Below are positions 1-12,112 of a stretch of DNA of 64,000 bases, one piece after another; positions within the stretch are counted from its first letter, which is position 1, and the number at the start of each line of letters is the position of its first letter. The position numbers were made by a program, and so were the translations under genes. This DNA is from Chlorophyllum brunneum (lineage: Eukaryota; Basidiomycota; Agaricomycetes; Agaricales; Agaricaceae). The notes under the pieces were generated by a model. It searched no databases. It was given only the letters and a program-made list of their open reading frames with translations, and had not been told where the DNA came from. The stretch is taken from NCBI GenBank assembly GCA_963576785.1, contig OY756144.1, forward strand, positions 2,914,001 through 2,978,000, in the 5' to 3' direction.

Positions 1-84
1 CTTTCATGATTAGGAATCCGGTGTCGTACACACCCCCTCGGCCGTGTAGAGAGTTTTTAGCGACACCTTTCTCTTTATACCACC

Positions 85-2054
85 ATGACAAGAACCAGCT
101 CTCTCACTGAAGAGACCGTTGGTAGTGGACAAAATGATGTGGAGAAGGCTCAAGGATCTCAGGAGGTGCCAGAAAAACTGTCTAATGCACAAGTTCCGGA
201 AAAAAGTGAAGTCGTTGAGCCGGAGCAGGTCAAATATCGACACACACGGGATTTTGGTGTTATTCCTATACCAATTCACCTCCGCTATGATCCAGCCAAG
301 CCATTTCACTTTGGTTTATGGTTGAATATTGCTTTTGGATGCTTCAGTACATTTAGTGAGTTTGACTAACTGTTTTTGGCACCTCACTGATTGTACTTCT
401 TAGCTGTCGCTAATTTGTACTACTGTCAACCTCTTCTAAGTAAGCATGGTTCTACAGAAGCGTTTGAATGATCTCAAAGATATTTCTGATTACAGTTCAA
501 ATTGCCAATGACTTTGGAGTGACTTATTCCGAGGTATCAAAGTATGTCAACTCGTTCATGATCAGAGATAAGCGCTGAATGATCCCATAGCATCCCAACA
601 CTCGTTCAAGCTGGGTAAGCATTAACTCAGAGAGTCGAGCAAAGTTCGCATATTTATCACTTTACCAGATACGCAGGGGGACTTTTGTTCATCACACCTC
701 TGGGTGATCTAGTTCGACGACGACCGCTTATCCTGAGCACCGTTATCTTATCAACGGCGCTTACCATCGGTTTGGCCGTGACCCCAAGCCTCCAAGTCTT
801 CGAAGCCATCTCCTTCATAGTTGGATTTGTATCCGTCACACCACAAGTCCTTATACCTCTAGTAGCGGATCTCGCTCCCGATGCACGTAGAGCCTCAGCA
901 ATTTCTGTCGTCTTCTCCGGTCTTCTCTTTGGTATCCTCGTCGCTCGTGTCCTAGCTGGCATCATCGCACAGTTCGTTTCATGGCGGGTGGTTTACTATT
1001 TCGCCATCGGTGTACAAGGACTCGTCCTTCTCGGATGCTACTTCATGCTCCCAGACTACCCATCAAAAAATAAACACTTAACATATGGGGGTATTTTATA
1101 TACCATGGCCAAGTTTTCCGTCACAGAACCCATTCTCATCCAAGCCTGCCTTATTAATTTGTGCTCGAGTGCTTGCTTCACCAACTTCTGGGTGACTTTG
1201 ACTTTCCTGTTAGGCGGCCCACCATACCATTATTCCACGTAGGTCACTATCCCCGAGGCCTATCGCTTATTTCTACTCATACACTCAACTCACCAGACTC
1301 GTGATTGGCCTTTTCGGGTTGATCGGGATGGCTGGCGTATCAATGGGACCGCTCGGTGGACGTCTCATCGACAAATTAGTCCCTTGGTATGCTTCGCTGG
1401 TCTCCATCTGCATGCTCCTCATATTCCAAGCAATTCAAACAGCGGCTGGTGGTATCCACGTTGCCGCAGTAATCATCGCCACATTCGGTATCGACGTGTT
1501 TCGCCAAAACCTTCAGGTATCGCTCTCCACCGCAGTATTTAGGTAAGCGATGCCCAATTAATTACAGACACATGGATGTTGTTATGCTAAAATCTCGGGT
1601 TTTGGCGTTCAGTATTGAACCCGCGGCACGAGCACGACTTAATGCAGTTAGCATTCTATCGGTATGTTCCCTATCCGCAGTTATACGTACCCGAAATAAC
1701 AATTTCATCTATGATCATACACAGATTTTCATTGGACAAGTACTCGGGACTGCTGTTGGTACCCACGTTTTTGTCAAGTTCGGCTGGAGACCCGGTGCTG
1801 CTTTGAGCTTGGGTTGGACTGGATACATGTTATGCGTGCTCCTATTACGGGGACCACATTGTCGCAGGTACACATGGTTTGGTTTTGAAGGTGGATGGGA
1901 TCCGAGTGGGGGAAAAAATGTTGTAAATCGAGATACTCAACAACCTAACGAGGTCGCACCGAAACCGGAGGATCAAACGCCAAACATCAAGGCAGGCGGC
2001 CATGAGCCGGGAAGTTATGGCCAGGAAACCAAAATAGATAAAGTAGAACCATAG
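85..2054 (+). CDS. MFS transporter, fungal 12-TM type
   Basis: A membrane carrier of the major facilitator superfamily, probably a proton-driven drug or small-molecule transporter of the plasma membrane; the substrate cannot be read from the sequence. The start ATG at 85 sits in a good context (CACCATGAC). A polar, charged N-terminal tail of about 75 residues is followed by hydrophobic helices. The loop after the second helix carries the MFS motif A in the form GDLVRRRP (near 703-726). The reading frame is restored through at least six short introns (about 356-402, 459-493, 546-592, 615-668, 1241-1296, 1543-1612, 1660-1725). Late helices include the stretches around 1297-1540 and 1726-1860. 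The C-terminal tail is hydrophilic and rich in P, E and K. No frame break was found, so the gene looks functional. Family call is secure; specificity is unknown. Confidence 0.88.
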
Positions 2055-2707
2055 ACAGGAGATATGTGCATTTGTACTTCATGGATCACGGGAACCATTG
2101 CTATCTAAAGTCATATTTTTCCTTGATCTGATGAGTTTAGTCCCATGGAACTGGAACTAGCGAAAGAAATGTGTCATCAGCGTCAGTTTGAAGAGGCAAA
2201 AGGGGCCGAAGCCTCAGGCCTCGGTCGCTGATAGCTCAGGGAACCCGAAACAGATATCTGATTAGGACCATAGTATTGTTCCTCCATCAGAACTCGGTGC
2301 CGGCATCCTAAAGATACAAGGAGGATTGGTGTCCAATGTTCTCTAAATGATGTCATTAAGCTTGGTAGTCATCTTAAACGTGCTGTGAATAAACCAAAAT
2401 ATTTTGTCGAACTCGGCGGCCGGACTGCCTGCGGTGATCGCTCATTCCATGATCTAACCTGCTTTAGGATCTTCGGGGCTCGGGCCTGTGTACAATGGTA
2501 AAGTCAACCACGACTTGAATATGATCAGTCGTGGATGAATATATTACAGACGTCACCATCCAAAGATAGTAAAACAACACAGAGACGTACGAAATCACGA
2601 AAGCGGTGTGGTAATGATTGAAAGGACAGAAAATAATGCGCAAGTGTTATACTAGAACGTATACCCTAGTCAAGAGCTCGTGGAATTCTCGTGCCTTGTA
2701 CGATTCT
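2055..2707. other. Intergenic region between MFS and E2 genes
   Basis: This stretch lies between two convergent genes and should hold both 3' untranslated regions. I see no convincing coding sequence, RNA gene or repeat in it. The short plus-strand ORF beginning at 2618 overlaps the last exon of the minus-strand E2 gene and is a shadow. Confidence 0.6.
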
Positions 2708-3539
2708 TCAAGGTTTGAGAAGCTCCTCAACCACCCTTTCCTCTGTTATCTTGGAGATGTTACCGCCACGATAATTCAATCGTCTAAGAGCATCGATCTG
2801 AAGCAAGATTGGTAAGTACATTTTTTTAATTTCTTGTGAGACTTACGACTTTATTTCGGGGGAAACCCAAACTCTCGAAACGGGCGACATGTTGGGGATC
2901 CAGCCCTGCGATGGCCACCTCATCTCGTGCTCCTGGGAGCACAACTTTAGCTCCCTTAGAACCAGGCCCACCAGCATAGATTTCCGTCCAGTACCGAGCT
3001 GTCTCCTCAAAGCTAGCTTTGCTTGTCATGTAGTGCTTGGCGACTTCCGCATCTTGGGGGTCATTCGGCTCAGGGGAACATAACAAGCTCTGGAGGGAGA
3101 TCATAGTAGATTTGAGGGTGAGGACAGGCGACCAAGCATCCTTGAGAATATCGAGACAAATGGCTCCGGACGCTGATGAGACATTCGGATGGTAGACTTT
3201 GGTAATGAATTTCATCTTGACAGGTTGGAAAGGGTAAGAGTCTGGTATCACTATATCCTTTGCGCGTCATAATCTGTCAATGATCTTGAGGAATGTGAAG
3301 AATCAGGCTCACGACGTCAAAGTTGCCCCCTTCATAGGGTGTCCCCTGCGGTCCCGGAAATGACCCTTTGAGATGGAATGGAGAGTTATCAATGAGATCA
3401 ATTCTGATGTTCGAAGTCTTGTCGTTCTTGCAGTCTTCGGACGAGAGTTCATGAGAATTGGGGCGATTATCGATGAAAACGGCACCCAAGCTGACTTACC
3501 AGTAATTTCCTTGTTTACACGTCGCAAACGAGCATCCAT
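2708..3539 (-). CDS. Ubiquitin-conjugating enzyme E2 with C-terminal UBA domain (UBC1/UBE2K type)
   Basis: An E2 enzyme that takes ubiquitin from E1 onto its active-site cysteine and, in this family, builds Lys48-linked chains. Four exons join cleanly. The first starts MDARLRRVNKEIT. The second holds the beta-sheet core ending GGNFDV. The third holds DSYPFQPVKMKFITKVYHPN, the active-site cysteine in SGAICLDIL (near 3154-3180) and the SPEPNDPQDAEVA segment. The fourth (2708-2797) completes a UBA domain after an intron with a GTAAGT donor near 2846. Without that last exon the third exon would read through to a false stop at 2826, so the UBA exon is needed for the full protein of about 205 residues. 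Length and domain order match the UBC1/UBE2K family. No damage was seen. Confidence 0.9.
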
Positions 3540-5461
3540 GGCTGCTTTCTGGCCGAAACGACAAGAGTTCTGGTAATTCCGGGGTCTGGGGATACTGGAG
3601 GCTGGTGGTTCTGGTCCAAGGCCGGATATTCATCTGCCTGTAATTACACAGCAGGTTACGTAATCATCCCGAACTTGATTGTGATTGGCTTTTGTCTGAG
3701 CTTTCAGCTTTCTTCCCTGGAGCCTGCAGGCGACTCGAAGTTCGGGGGAAAGGAACCAAATGGTCAGGCTGGTATCATTTTAGGGCCCTTATCAAACCTC
3801 GTATTAGTATCCAAAGGGAATCTTGTTGAGCGCCATCCGCGTGGTTTGAACCTGGCGGAAGCTGTACTTGAATGTTATTCCGAGCTCGGAATCCGCCTAA
3901 TCACTATTTGTAGCCAGAAATCCGTCGTGAGTAAATACTATGTCACTAATGGGCATTGTGAGCTTCGTTCTGCGGGAACGGGCGAGAACCAGGCTAACGT
4001 AGTGACGACATACTCGGGAGAGAAGAGCCTCCATAAAATGCACTCTAAAACCTTCGTGGACATGTGATGGACTACGTGCCGAATGTCCGAGCGTGTATGA
4101 GCGCGCAAAACATAACTGAGCAACATAAGTATCACCACGGGATGGATTCCGTAACGCCACTTCCATCATAGTTTACTTTAAACGAAACGAATTCAAATAA
4201 TATGACATGCATTATGGGTGTATACTTGCTGTAACAGGGTTGGAGAATATCCTACGATGGTCTACGCTTGTTCAGGAATGCACAGTCGTGAGATAGCCCA
4301 AATGCCACTTCCCCTACTATTTGGGCTATGAACAGACCGCCGTGGTGCTGCCCGACGAGGGTCAGAGCTCCTAGTAGAATCTGTGTCATAGCCAAATAGC
4401 TAGGAGAAGAAGCAATGCAACTTCTGCACCAGCAGTTCCATGCCGGGTAAGACCAAGAGGAAGGGGGGAAAACAGTGAGGAGGGTATCGTGCTTGATGGC
4501 CACCTTCGAATTTGCCTTCACTCTTATACCTCTTCAAGCTCATCGAGATTTTTATCACGCCTTCCGGATAACCATTTTTTTTGACTGGCAACCGATGTCC
4601 TTCAATTAATTCTTATACAACAGGCACCAAATAATATGCGTTCTCAGGCGTGCTGATTAATTTTGCAATTCGTATACCCCATCGTCCGCTACAAAGCCGA
4701 CACGGCCGGACCTTGGCGTATATTCATCATTCTTACATGCTCCAGATTGGATATACTTAACCAAACTAATTCATAACCATGGGCAATAATCTTGATTTAA
4801 CTGTCGATATCTCCAACAAGCGAGCCATTTCGTGGGCTGTTTCTTTTAGATTACCGGAGAAGGGATGGTGACTGGTTGCCATTAGCCGCGATAGCCCTAA
4901 CGAAAGTTCCCTGATGAATGAAGCGAAATAATGGCAGGACGACTTCCTCTATTTGTGCCGCATACCAATATGTCGCTCACGCCACCAAACTGGGAGTACC
5001 GAGGAGCTGGTGCCATCGGATAAGCACCTGTTTTTCCCGCTATAACGTGTTATTTAGTCAAAGCTATTGTCGGAGAGTCAAATCAAATGAGTCTGCTGTA
5101 AGGAAAAGTCGGGCTGGATAATGCATGGTGTCCCAAAGGTGCCAACTAGAATCCGAGACTCCAATCGTAACATCCTGTGGGACAGCCCGGATCCACAAGT
5201 GGTGTTTCAACCCAGGGCTAGTGGACCATGCAGGGTCCATCGGGACAGACCTCAGGCAACGTTCTGGAAAAGGGTTCTTCTACTTCAAGAAGGAGTGTGC
5301 GGTGAATGGGTTAGGATCAACGGCTGCATTGTTGAAAAGTTCTGCCCGCATCAGTACAGCTCCCCAATTCCACCTTCGCCGAGGTCCTTCGGCCCAGAAC
5401 CCTGTGATACAGTGGCGTTAGCATTGAAAGATCGCAGGAGAGCCGTAAACCTACAATATCA
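3540..5461. other. Intergenic region, no supported gene
   Basis: About 1.9 kb between the start of the E2 gene and the end of the GNAT gene. Open frames of 60 to 130 codons occur on both strands (for example 3675-4067 plus, 4252-4521 minus, 5121-5465 plus). None shows a recognisable domain, a chain of plausible exons or protein-like composition. The promoter of the E2 gene should lie near 3540-3800, but I see no clear core element. Confidence 0.5.
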
Positions 5462-6030
5462 TTAAGGAAGCTCCCGTTTCATCCGATTGTACTCGACGGG
5501 CCCTTTGAAGAAGACGTCGCCGAATTGTTCCAACCCTCGCTTCTGGTACCACTCGAGAGCTGTCGTGCGTGCATCGCACCATAACAGTGCGCCGTTCATA
5601 TCAGATCGAGCGAACAAAACTGCGTATTCTAGAAGCTGACTGCCAATCCCTTTCCGCTGATAGGTTGTATCACAGGCAAATTTTCGGAAACGAATGGTGC
5701 GTGCCGTGTGAATTGTGCATGGCATTTCGGGAAGCTGAGGTAAATCTTCTGTAAAAAGGGAAATGACCGCAACTGGCTCTGCCTTGTTTGCAAGGAATGC
5801 CCCAAGATGAATGCCATCATCATCTTCCGGCAGTCGGACGTGTGAGATGTCCTTAGTTGGCCAAAGAACTGAATGACGGAGGGACAGAGTATCTTGAACT
5901 TCAATGCGTCTACAATGAACTTCAGACCCGGGGCCAGCGTCTGTGAAGAATAGAGGTGAGCTTCCTTTTGATCAACCACATAAGTCACGGTATTATCTTT
6001 ACCCGTCACACTTGGATTATTCAGAGGCAT
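5462..6030 (-). CDS. GNAT family N-acetyltransferase
   Basis: A small GCN5-related acetyltransferase of about 168 residues that should move an acetyl group from acetyl-CoA to an unknown amine. Two exons are inferred: MPLNNPSVT ends at a GTAAAG donor near 6002, and the acceptor TTCACAG near 5949 opens the frame that continues through VQDTLSLRHSVLWP and the acetyl-CoA-binding loop YQRKGIGSQLLEYA (near 5610-5660). After it come the typical strand and helix WCDARTTALEWYQKRG and the C-terminal FKGPVEYNRMKREL. The R/Q-x-x-G-x-G/A pattern appears as QRKGIG. The frame that stays open across the first part (5629-6030) is wrong, since it loses the fold. The protein resembles small stand-alone GNATs of fungi and bacteria; the substrate is unknown. 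Confidence 0.82.
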
Positions 6031-6717
6031 GTTTCACGGGTCTAAGAGTATTGTCTCCGTGAGGATGCAGCACTTGAATGATGCAACTGTTGAATAAGAG
6101 GTTGATGGCGTTTTGTTATGACCGCAGCGAGCCGCTGTAGCTGAACATAACTACCGCTTGGAGTAAACTTATGTAACCATGAGGGTCCCAGGAAGGGACG
6201 CGACTGGTGGCAAGATGCTCTGCTAGCATTAGCGTCGCGCGAGCAAATCACATTGCCTAGGCGTCTCTGTTAACGATCTGCAAAAAAGAACATGAGCCGA
6301 ACCAGACTTTTTCCAGGAAAGTAAAACACACCGTGCACCCGCAACTAACCCTTGATCTTCGAGAAGAACGACCGACCAGCACACAGCCCGCTGGGGGTGA
6401 GGTCAGTTCAATGTTCCGAGATTTCCAGCTGCCAAAAACGTGCCCAGTGGCCCAGTCCCATTCGCGCCGGGATTTCGCACGACTTTTCTCTCATCAACAC
6501 TTCCTCCGGTTCAGTCTTCCCGACGCAGTTTTATAGAGCCCCGATCCAACAGACAACTTCGCAGATACATGAAATCAAGGAAACCTGTCTGCCATTCCTG
6601 GCCATCAGATAACATGACCGGATTGAGGCAGAGGATTACTCAGCTCTTGGAGGATTTTCGGACAGATTAGGATAACGGTATGTTGTAAATCTCTATTGTT
6701 CGTTATCTAACATCACC
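6031..6717. other. Divergent intergenic region
   Basis: About 690 bp between the divergently transcribed GNAT and beta-mannosidase genes, expected to hold both promoters. Small overlapping ORFs on both strands (6042-6251, 6333-6670) show no domain or composition bias and look accidental. I see no clear TATA element near either start. Confidence 0.5.
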
Positions 6718-9700
6718 ATGATACCAGCTTCCACTCGACAGATATCCCAAGCCTGGTACTGGAAAAAGCGGAATTATGACGTGATCCCGACCCTCGAACA
6801 CGAGCTCAAATGTCCTGTGGGCGATGACTATGCACGGGATTGGATCCCAGTGTCACAATTCCCATCGGAGGTGCACGTGGAATTGTTGCATAAGAAAGTC
6901 ATATCAGACCCTTTCACCGCTTTTAATGAACACAAGGTTCAATGTGAGGAGTTTCATTCCTTGTAAATCTCAAGCTTAAATCAAACCCCAGGGATTGGTG
7001 ACGTCGACTGGTTGTATAAAACTACCTTCGCGGCCAACCCACCTGGGCTTAATGAAATTCTCTCACTTGAGTTCGAGGGACTCGATACGATCTGTGATGT
7101 TTACCTCGTTCGTTCTTCGAGTTCCTATTCCTGAACCCAACTCGCCTTGTACTCACCCTCAAGCAGAATGGCGTCTGCATTTTGAACTGCATTAACCAAT
7201 TCAGAAGCTATACGTACGATATACGCAATGATGCCGGGAATTTGGATTTCTTGCTGGGGGATGAGAATGTACTTCTTCTACACTTCAAATCGGCTAAGCA
7301 GTATGCGCTTGAGGAAGCGCGTCAAAGGGGTTATCACAGGGCAGGTTCCGTCAACCTCGGACATCCAAGTCGACTATATCTACGTAAAGCGCAGTATGAC
7401 TGGAGGTGCGCACGGGACTATGAGGGAAGCAATAGTGCTGACATATTCCAGATGGGATTGGGTATATGCCTCGCGCTCGTGCACTGACTTCATCGTTGAC
7501 GCTATGATTAGGGTCCTGAACTCATGACATGTGGACCATATCGACCTATCACATTGAGAACGTACTCCACTCGCATTCAAGACGTCTATCCGCGGACTTA
7601 TACAAATCCTTCTGTTTCTTTGAACGTTGATGTGGAGCTTTGTGGGCAACCTCTCGTGGATGTGAAGGCACTACTGGTCTGCCTCAGGAAACTCGATGGT
7701 GAAACAATCCAAAGTGAAAAACGCCCGTACGACCTCCAAAGTGATGGTCGCCATGTGAAATTCGATAACGTCATCGTCTGGGACGACTTGCAAGAACACG
7801 GGGTGGAATTATGGTGGCCCTTTGTCTATGGAAAACAACCATTGTACGATGTGGAGGTGTCCATTGTAGGGACGGTGAGGCTCTGTATTTTTTTTTCGTG
7901 TATTAAATTGAAAAAAAAAACCAGAATGATGTGGTGATAGACACCGTCACAACTCGGATTGGTTTCCGGTCAGCGGCGCTGATTCAAGAACGCCTTTCGC
8001 AACCTGACCAATACGGACTGGGAACATCTTTCGTCTTCGAAATCAACAAGATTCGAATGTTCATGGGAGGTGCTGTACAGATCATTCGAACCCAAACTGC
8101 GCGTAGCGCTCATTAATACCGCTCATAACTAGGATCAAACTGGATTCCCGCCGATAATTTCTTCACAAGAATTACCAGTGATAAATATCGCGATTTATTA
8201 ACATTAGCTCGAGACGGAAACCATAACATGATCCGTGTTTGGGGAGGAGGGATCTATGAACCCGATATATTTTACGATATCTGCGATGGTACGCTGACTT
8301 TTTCCCACCAACGTGGACCCCAGTGCTGAAATGAATCAGAGCTTGGGATCTTGGTCTGGCAGGACTTTCAGTTCTCATGTGGTGTATACCCCGCCCACGA
8401 TGAATTTGTCAACAACGTCGCCGTTGAGGCCGAGCAAAATGTGAAACGCCTTCGACACCACCCTTCTATCGTGCTCTTCTGCGGGAACAACGAAGATTAC
8501 CAACAAATTCTACAGTGGAACGGTACGCCACCGCCCCTGCCTATACGTGACTTGTGACTGACCACGAACTTCAGAGCGTTTGGAGCTTCCTGCCCGCAAA
8601 CTTTACGAAGAAGTATTCCCACAGACCATTGAAAGACTCACTGATCCTCCCATTCCGTATCATCGTGGCTCTCCATATGGGGGCAAGGATTGGAACACCG
8701 CGGATCAAAGCACGGGAGATGTCCACGCTTGGGACATTTGGGGAGGGAAGGAATTACCGTACCAGCAATACGACAAACTCGGTGGCCGATTCATCAGGTA
8801 AGATCTGGTCTTTCTATCAATGACACGACGGACTGGGTTTTGTTTCTGACGAACAATGCCAGCGAATTCGGTCTTCCATCATTCCCGTCCATGGAGACGA
8901 TACGGCACTGGATGGGGAATGCAGGCCAGGAACAGTGGTATGCCCAGTCCCCAATGATTGCTCAGCATATCCGGGCTGGGAGCTTCGATCGCCGCTTTGC
9001 AATCGTCATGAACGAGAATTTTAGAGTTACAGAGGACTTAGAGACGTAAGTCGCCTATTCATACGTATGTATACACATGCCAAGGGTCCCTTGATCTTGT
9101 AGCCATGCATTCCGCACTCAAGTTATGCAGTCTGAGGGCGTCGGGTTCGCCTATAGATCCTGGAAACATGCCTGGTCAGGGCAGGGCAAAGAATATGTAA
9201 GTAATGAATGCAGGCGCTCATTTCTAGAGTCTAGTCTCAATGCCAGCCGGTGCTATGCAGACTGCAGGTGTCCTCATCTGGCAATTAAATGATTGCTGGC
9301 CGGTAGTCTCGTGGTCTCTCATCGACTATTTCGTGAGTCATAGCCTTTTGAATCTTGTTACGGCTCAAAGGTTATTAATATCTTCCCTTAGATGAGACCT
9401 AAACCTGCATACTATACCATTTCTCGTATCTTGAATCCACTATCTCTTCACATAATTCGTAGGGTAAGTACCCAGGAATTGTTAATTCTCAGCTAACCGT
9501 GTACATCCAGGTAACGAAAAACAGGGATACAGATAGACCTGAAGCAGTAAGTCCCTACATCCACTGAGCCACGGACCAATAATTACGTACTCATGCAGTT
9601 CTACGAATTTGGCGCCTTCCAAACGTTGTATGCCGACCTTGTAGTTTGTGCAGTTTCAACCCTGCTCGTGCCTGCAAACGCAACAGTTTCGTTAACTTGT

Positions 9701-10204
9701 TTCGATCTTCGCTCTACACCCGCCGCTGCCGCATGGCGCGGAAGCAAGATCAACCCGAACGAGATGATCCCTGCGAACCAAAGCAGAGAATTATACAGCC
9801 TCAGATGCCCTGAACCTCCCGCTGACGAGTCAACAATTAACAATTCCAGCGCCCATGTTGTAGTTTGTGTGAGATTGATACATCCAGAAACGGGGGAGGT
9901 AATGGCGAGATATGTGGATTGGCCTCAGCCATACAAGTATATCCAGTTCCCGGATCCTGGTCTGAAGATCACCGTGGAGCGGAAGGGGGATGGATCTGCA
10001 ACGTTGGAGATTGGTGTCGGAAGGCCTGTGAAGAGCTTGGTTTTCTCCGTCGAGGGAGAAAAGGATTGGGAGGTGGTGTGGAGCGATAATAATCTGGACG
10101 TTGTGCCAGATGATCCCCAAGAGGTATTTGTAAAGAATTTGGGGCAGAGGGTAATTCTGTACGCATACCTCGGAGGCGAGAAAGCAAAACGTCTGGTGGA
10201 GTAA
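6718..10204 (+). CDS. Beta-mannosidase, glycoside hydrolase family 2
   Basis: An exo-enzyme that removes beta-linked mannose from the non-reducing ends of manno-oligosaccharides, completing mannan or N-glycan breakdown. There is no signal peptide: the protein starts [19 protein letters not shown], as in intracellular mndB-type enzymes. The N-terminal sugar-binding domain includes FNEHKVQ and DWLYKTTF. The central domain has the [14 protein letters not shown] segment (near 8220-8260) and [12 protein letters not shown]. The acid/base glutamate lies in CGNNEDYQ (near 8477-8500), and the nucleophile is probably in [10 protein letters not shown] (near 8860-8890). Late motifs are [19 protein letters not shown] (near 9275-9330) and a C-terminal beta-sandwich ending at 10204. 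Many introns are needed, including two that flank a 10-nt microexon (7452-7461) and one with a GTTCGT donor at 7113. All frames join without a break. Length of about 850 residues fits the family. Confidence 0.9.
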
Positions 10205-11209
10205 GCGGAGCTGCTGGCTATGTTTTGGAGGCAGGAAATGTGTTGAAGAAGCATAAGTACCATTGGAGTGTGTAGTTCCGTATGTCTAGGTGTATTACTA
10301 GTCAAGGAAATGGAATGGAACGAAGCCCTTCACTTTTCCTATTCCGCTCGGTCACTATGCCATGTGTCTCTACATGCAGAAAACCTAGTCATATCATGGG
10401 CCTTGACCATTAGGGCAAGTGTGACGAACAAACGGTTTTGTGGTTGGTGACGAAAGATACTCTCGGTTCTCGACGGTTGATAGAGGCATAAACACAACTG
10501 GTCCTTTTTCTTACGGTCACCAACATCATTCTATACACTATTTAAACTGTGGACGCATACATGGCCACCTACCATAGCTCTATCCATCGTCTTCGGAGCG
10601 GACTCCGACTGATATTCAGAACAATCATACTCCCTTCCAACCCGCAGCAGCGCGACTATATTCTGACAATTGGATATTCTTGTCGTCTTCCTCATAACTC
10701 CCGGCTCTGAGTTTTTCTAGGATTGTACGGCGGGTCTGCCACCGGTGGGAAGGGAATTGAGGATATAGGAAAGGCGGGAGGCGGACAAGGTTTCCTTTAA
10801 AATCGTGTTGGGAACGATGCTAACAATGGTCGGCAGAGCAGAACGCTTGATTATCAGGTTGAATAATGAGAACAGTGTGCATGGCATGAAGATTGCGACT
10901 ATTTCTCCAAGGAATGCGTGGCAGCAATTCAAGACCTCGTCCCAGCCACAGAAAAAGACATCCCTCCGACTTTCGTCTCAAGAAGCCTCTAGCGCGTGTC
11001 AGGTGCCCGAACGTATGTATTATTTTGGCTGGTACTGTTATCTGCATGGTTATTGAACCTCTGCCGTTACTATACGAGAAGCATACCAGGCCGGAATACC
11101 TTGGTCCTCTTATCAGGGAGGGACTTGACATGGATAATGATCGAGGTAATCATTCGGACCACCGATACGTTACCCTCTTCCTGTAGGATCTGCGTACTTG
11201 CAATGTTTC
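10205..11209. other. Intergenic region left of the LINE insertion
   Basis: About 1 kb downstream of the beta-mannosidase. It should hold that gene's 3' untranslated region. ORFs between 10717 and 11186 run on both strands and overlap each other, and none is recognisable. The frame that enters the LINE from 10996 is a chance fusion of flank and element. Confidence 0.5.
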
Positions 11210-11226
11210 GACAGGACGATCTGATC
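11210..11226. repeat. Target-site duplication, left copy, of the LINE insertion
   Basis: The 17-bp sequence GACAGGACGATCTGATC occurs here and again, unchanged, directly after the poly(A) tract at 12096-12112. The bases outside differ, so this is a short direct repeat made by insertion. Confidence 0.93.
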
Positions 11227-11667
11227 AAGTCCTACAGCGGGAATTCCTTCCTCCACCTTCCGGTCCGAGCGAATGGAGCCCCCGCCCTACCGTCGCACAT
11301 CAAGTCCGGTCCCTGGATACGAGAATGCGGACACCAGCCACAGCTCTTCGCGAGGGCTTGTCGCGCCATACTCTGCCATGCCCCGATTGGGGAGTACCGC
11401 CTACGGTTCTTCCCCAACGAGGACTTGGCATGCCACCACTGCGACAACCAGATGGTTCAAACCAGGTCGCACATCCTATATCGGTGTCAGAGTTTCGACC
11501 ACCACCTCGGCGTCGATACTGTCAAGATGTTCACCAACTTCTTACGCCGCAACCCCTCCGCGTTCGCCTTCCCCCCCGAGGTTGAGCGCCCTCGTATCCG
11601 TGCCGGTTCAATCCCCCCGCCACGTCGTCATCAAGTCCGTCAGAGGTTTGGGTCGGCTCCGGTTTGA
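11227..11667 (+). pseudogene. C-terminal fragment of LINE reverse transcriptase polyprotein
   Basis: Open from the insertion edge to a stop at 11665-11667. It contains a cysteine/histidine cluster with spacing C-x2-C-x9-H-x4-C (ACHHC to HILYRC, near 11428-11487), the putative nucleic-acid-binding motif found at the end of many LINE ORF2 proteins. The text before it (GEYRLRFFPNEDLAC) also fits basidiomycete LINE C-termini. It has no start codon or catalytic domain of its own. Confidence 0.8.
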
Positions 11668-12060
11668 TCCCTTTCTCTCTCCCCTTTTTCCTTTCGCTCT
11701 CACAGTTATGGACTTCACTCCATTTCTTTATCTCCCCTCCCTCGCTAGCATACTTTTTATCTAGTCTTCTTTCCACCTTCATCATTCCCGTGGTGCGGGG
11801 CCGAGAGCCTCCCCATACGCTAGTACCGTTCGCTGTTCCCCCCTTGTGATTGCGAGTAGATAGTTCTCTTTTCTGTCTCTCTTCTTTCTCTCACTTTCTC
11901 TCGGACCAGCGTTGGTACCAAACATCGCTCTAGTGTACGCGCTAGATGGCGTCGAGTCTCGCGGGGTTAGTTTACTTTCCCCTCTCTGAACACTTTGTAC
12001 GAGTATGCATTTGTATGTATGTACGCGCGGACTGCGATCGAGCACCGCTATATAAATTGA

Positions 12061-12095
<35 letters not shown>
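11227..12095 (+). mobile_element. 5'-truncated non-LTR retrotransposon (LINE) with poly(A) tail
   Basis: An 869-bp insertion bounded by perfect 17-bp direct repeats and ending in a run of 29 A (12067-12095). Its 5' part encodes the C-terminal end of a LINE ORF2; reverse transcriptase and endonuclease are missing, as is typical when target-primed reverse transcription stops early. A long pyrimidine-rich 3' untranslated region (about 11668-12066) follows. The unbroken A-run and identical duplications suggest a fairly recent insertion. It landed in sequence with no recognised gene. Confidence 0.92.
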
Positions 12096-12097
<2 letters not shown>

Positions 12098-12112
12098 CAG
12101 GACGATCTGATC
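12096..12112. repeat. Target-site duplication, right copy, of the LINE insertion
   Basis: Identical over 17 bp to 11210-11226 and directly abutting the poly(A) run. Confidence 0.93.

Noticed and set aside
3675..4067. A 130-codon ORF upstream of the E2 gene
   Set aside because: Overlaps other frames on the opposite strand, no recognisable family and no splice-linked neighbours.
10996..11667. A 223-codon ORF treated as one gene
   Set aside because: Its first third lies in flanking DNA and the target-site duplication; only the part from 11227 belongs to the LINE, so the fusion is accidental.
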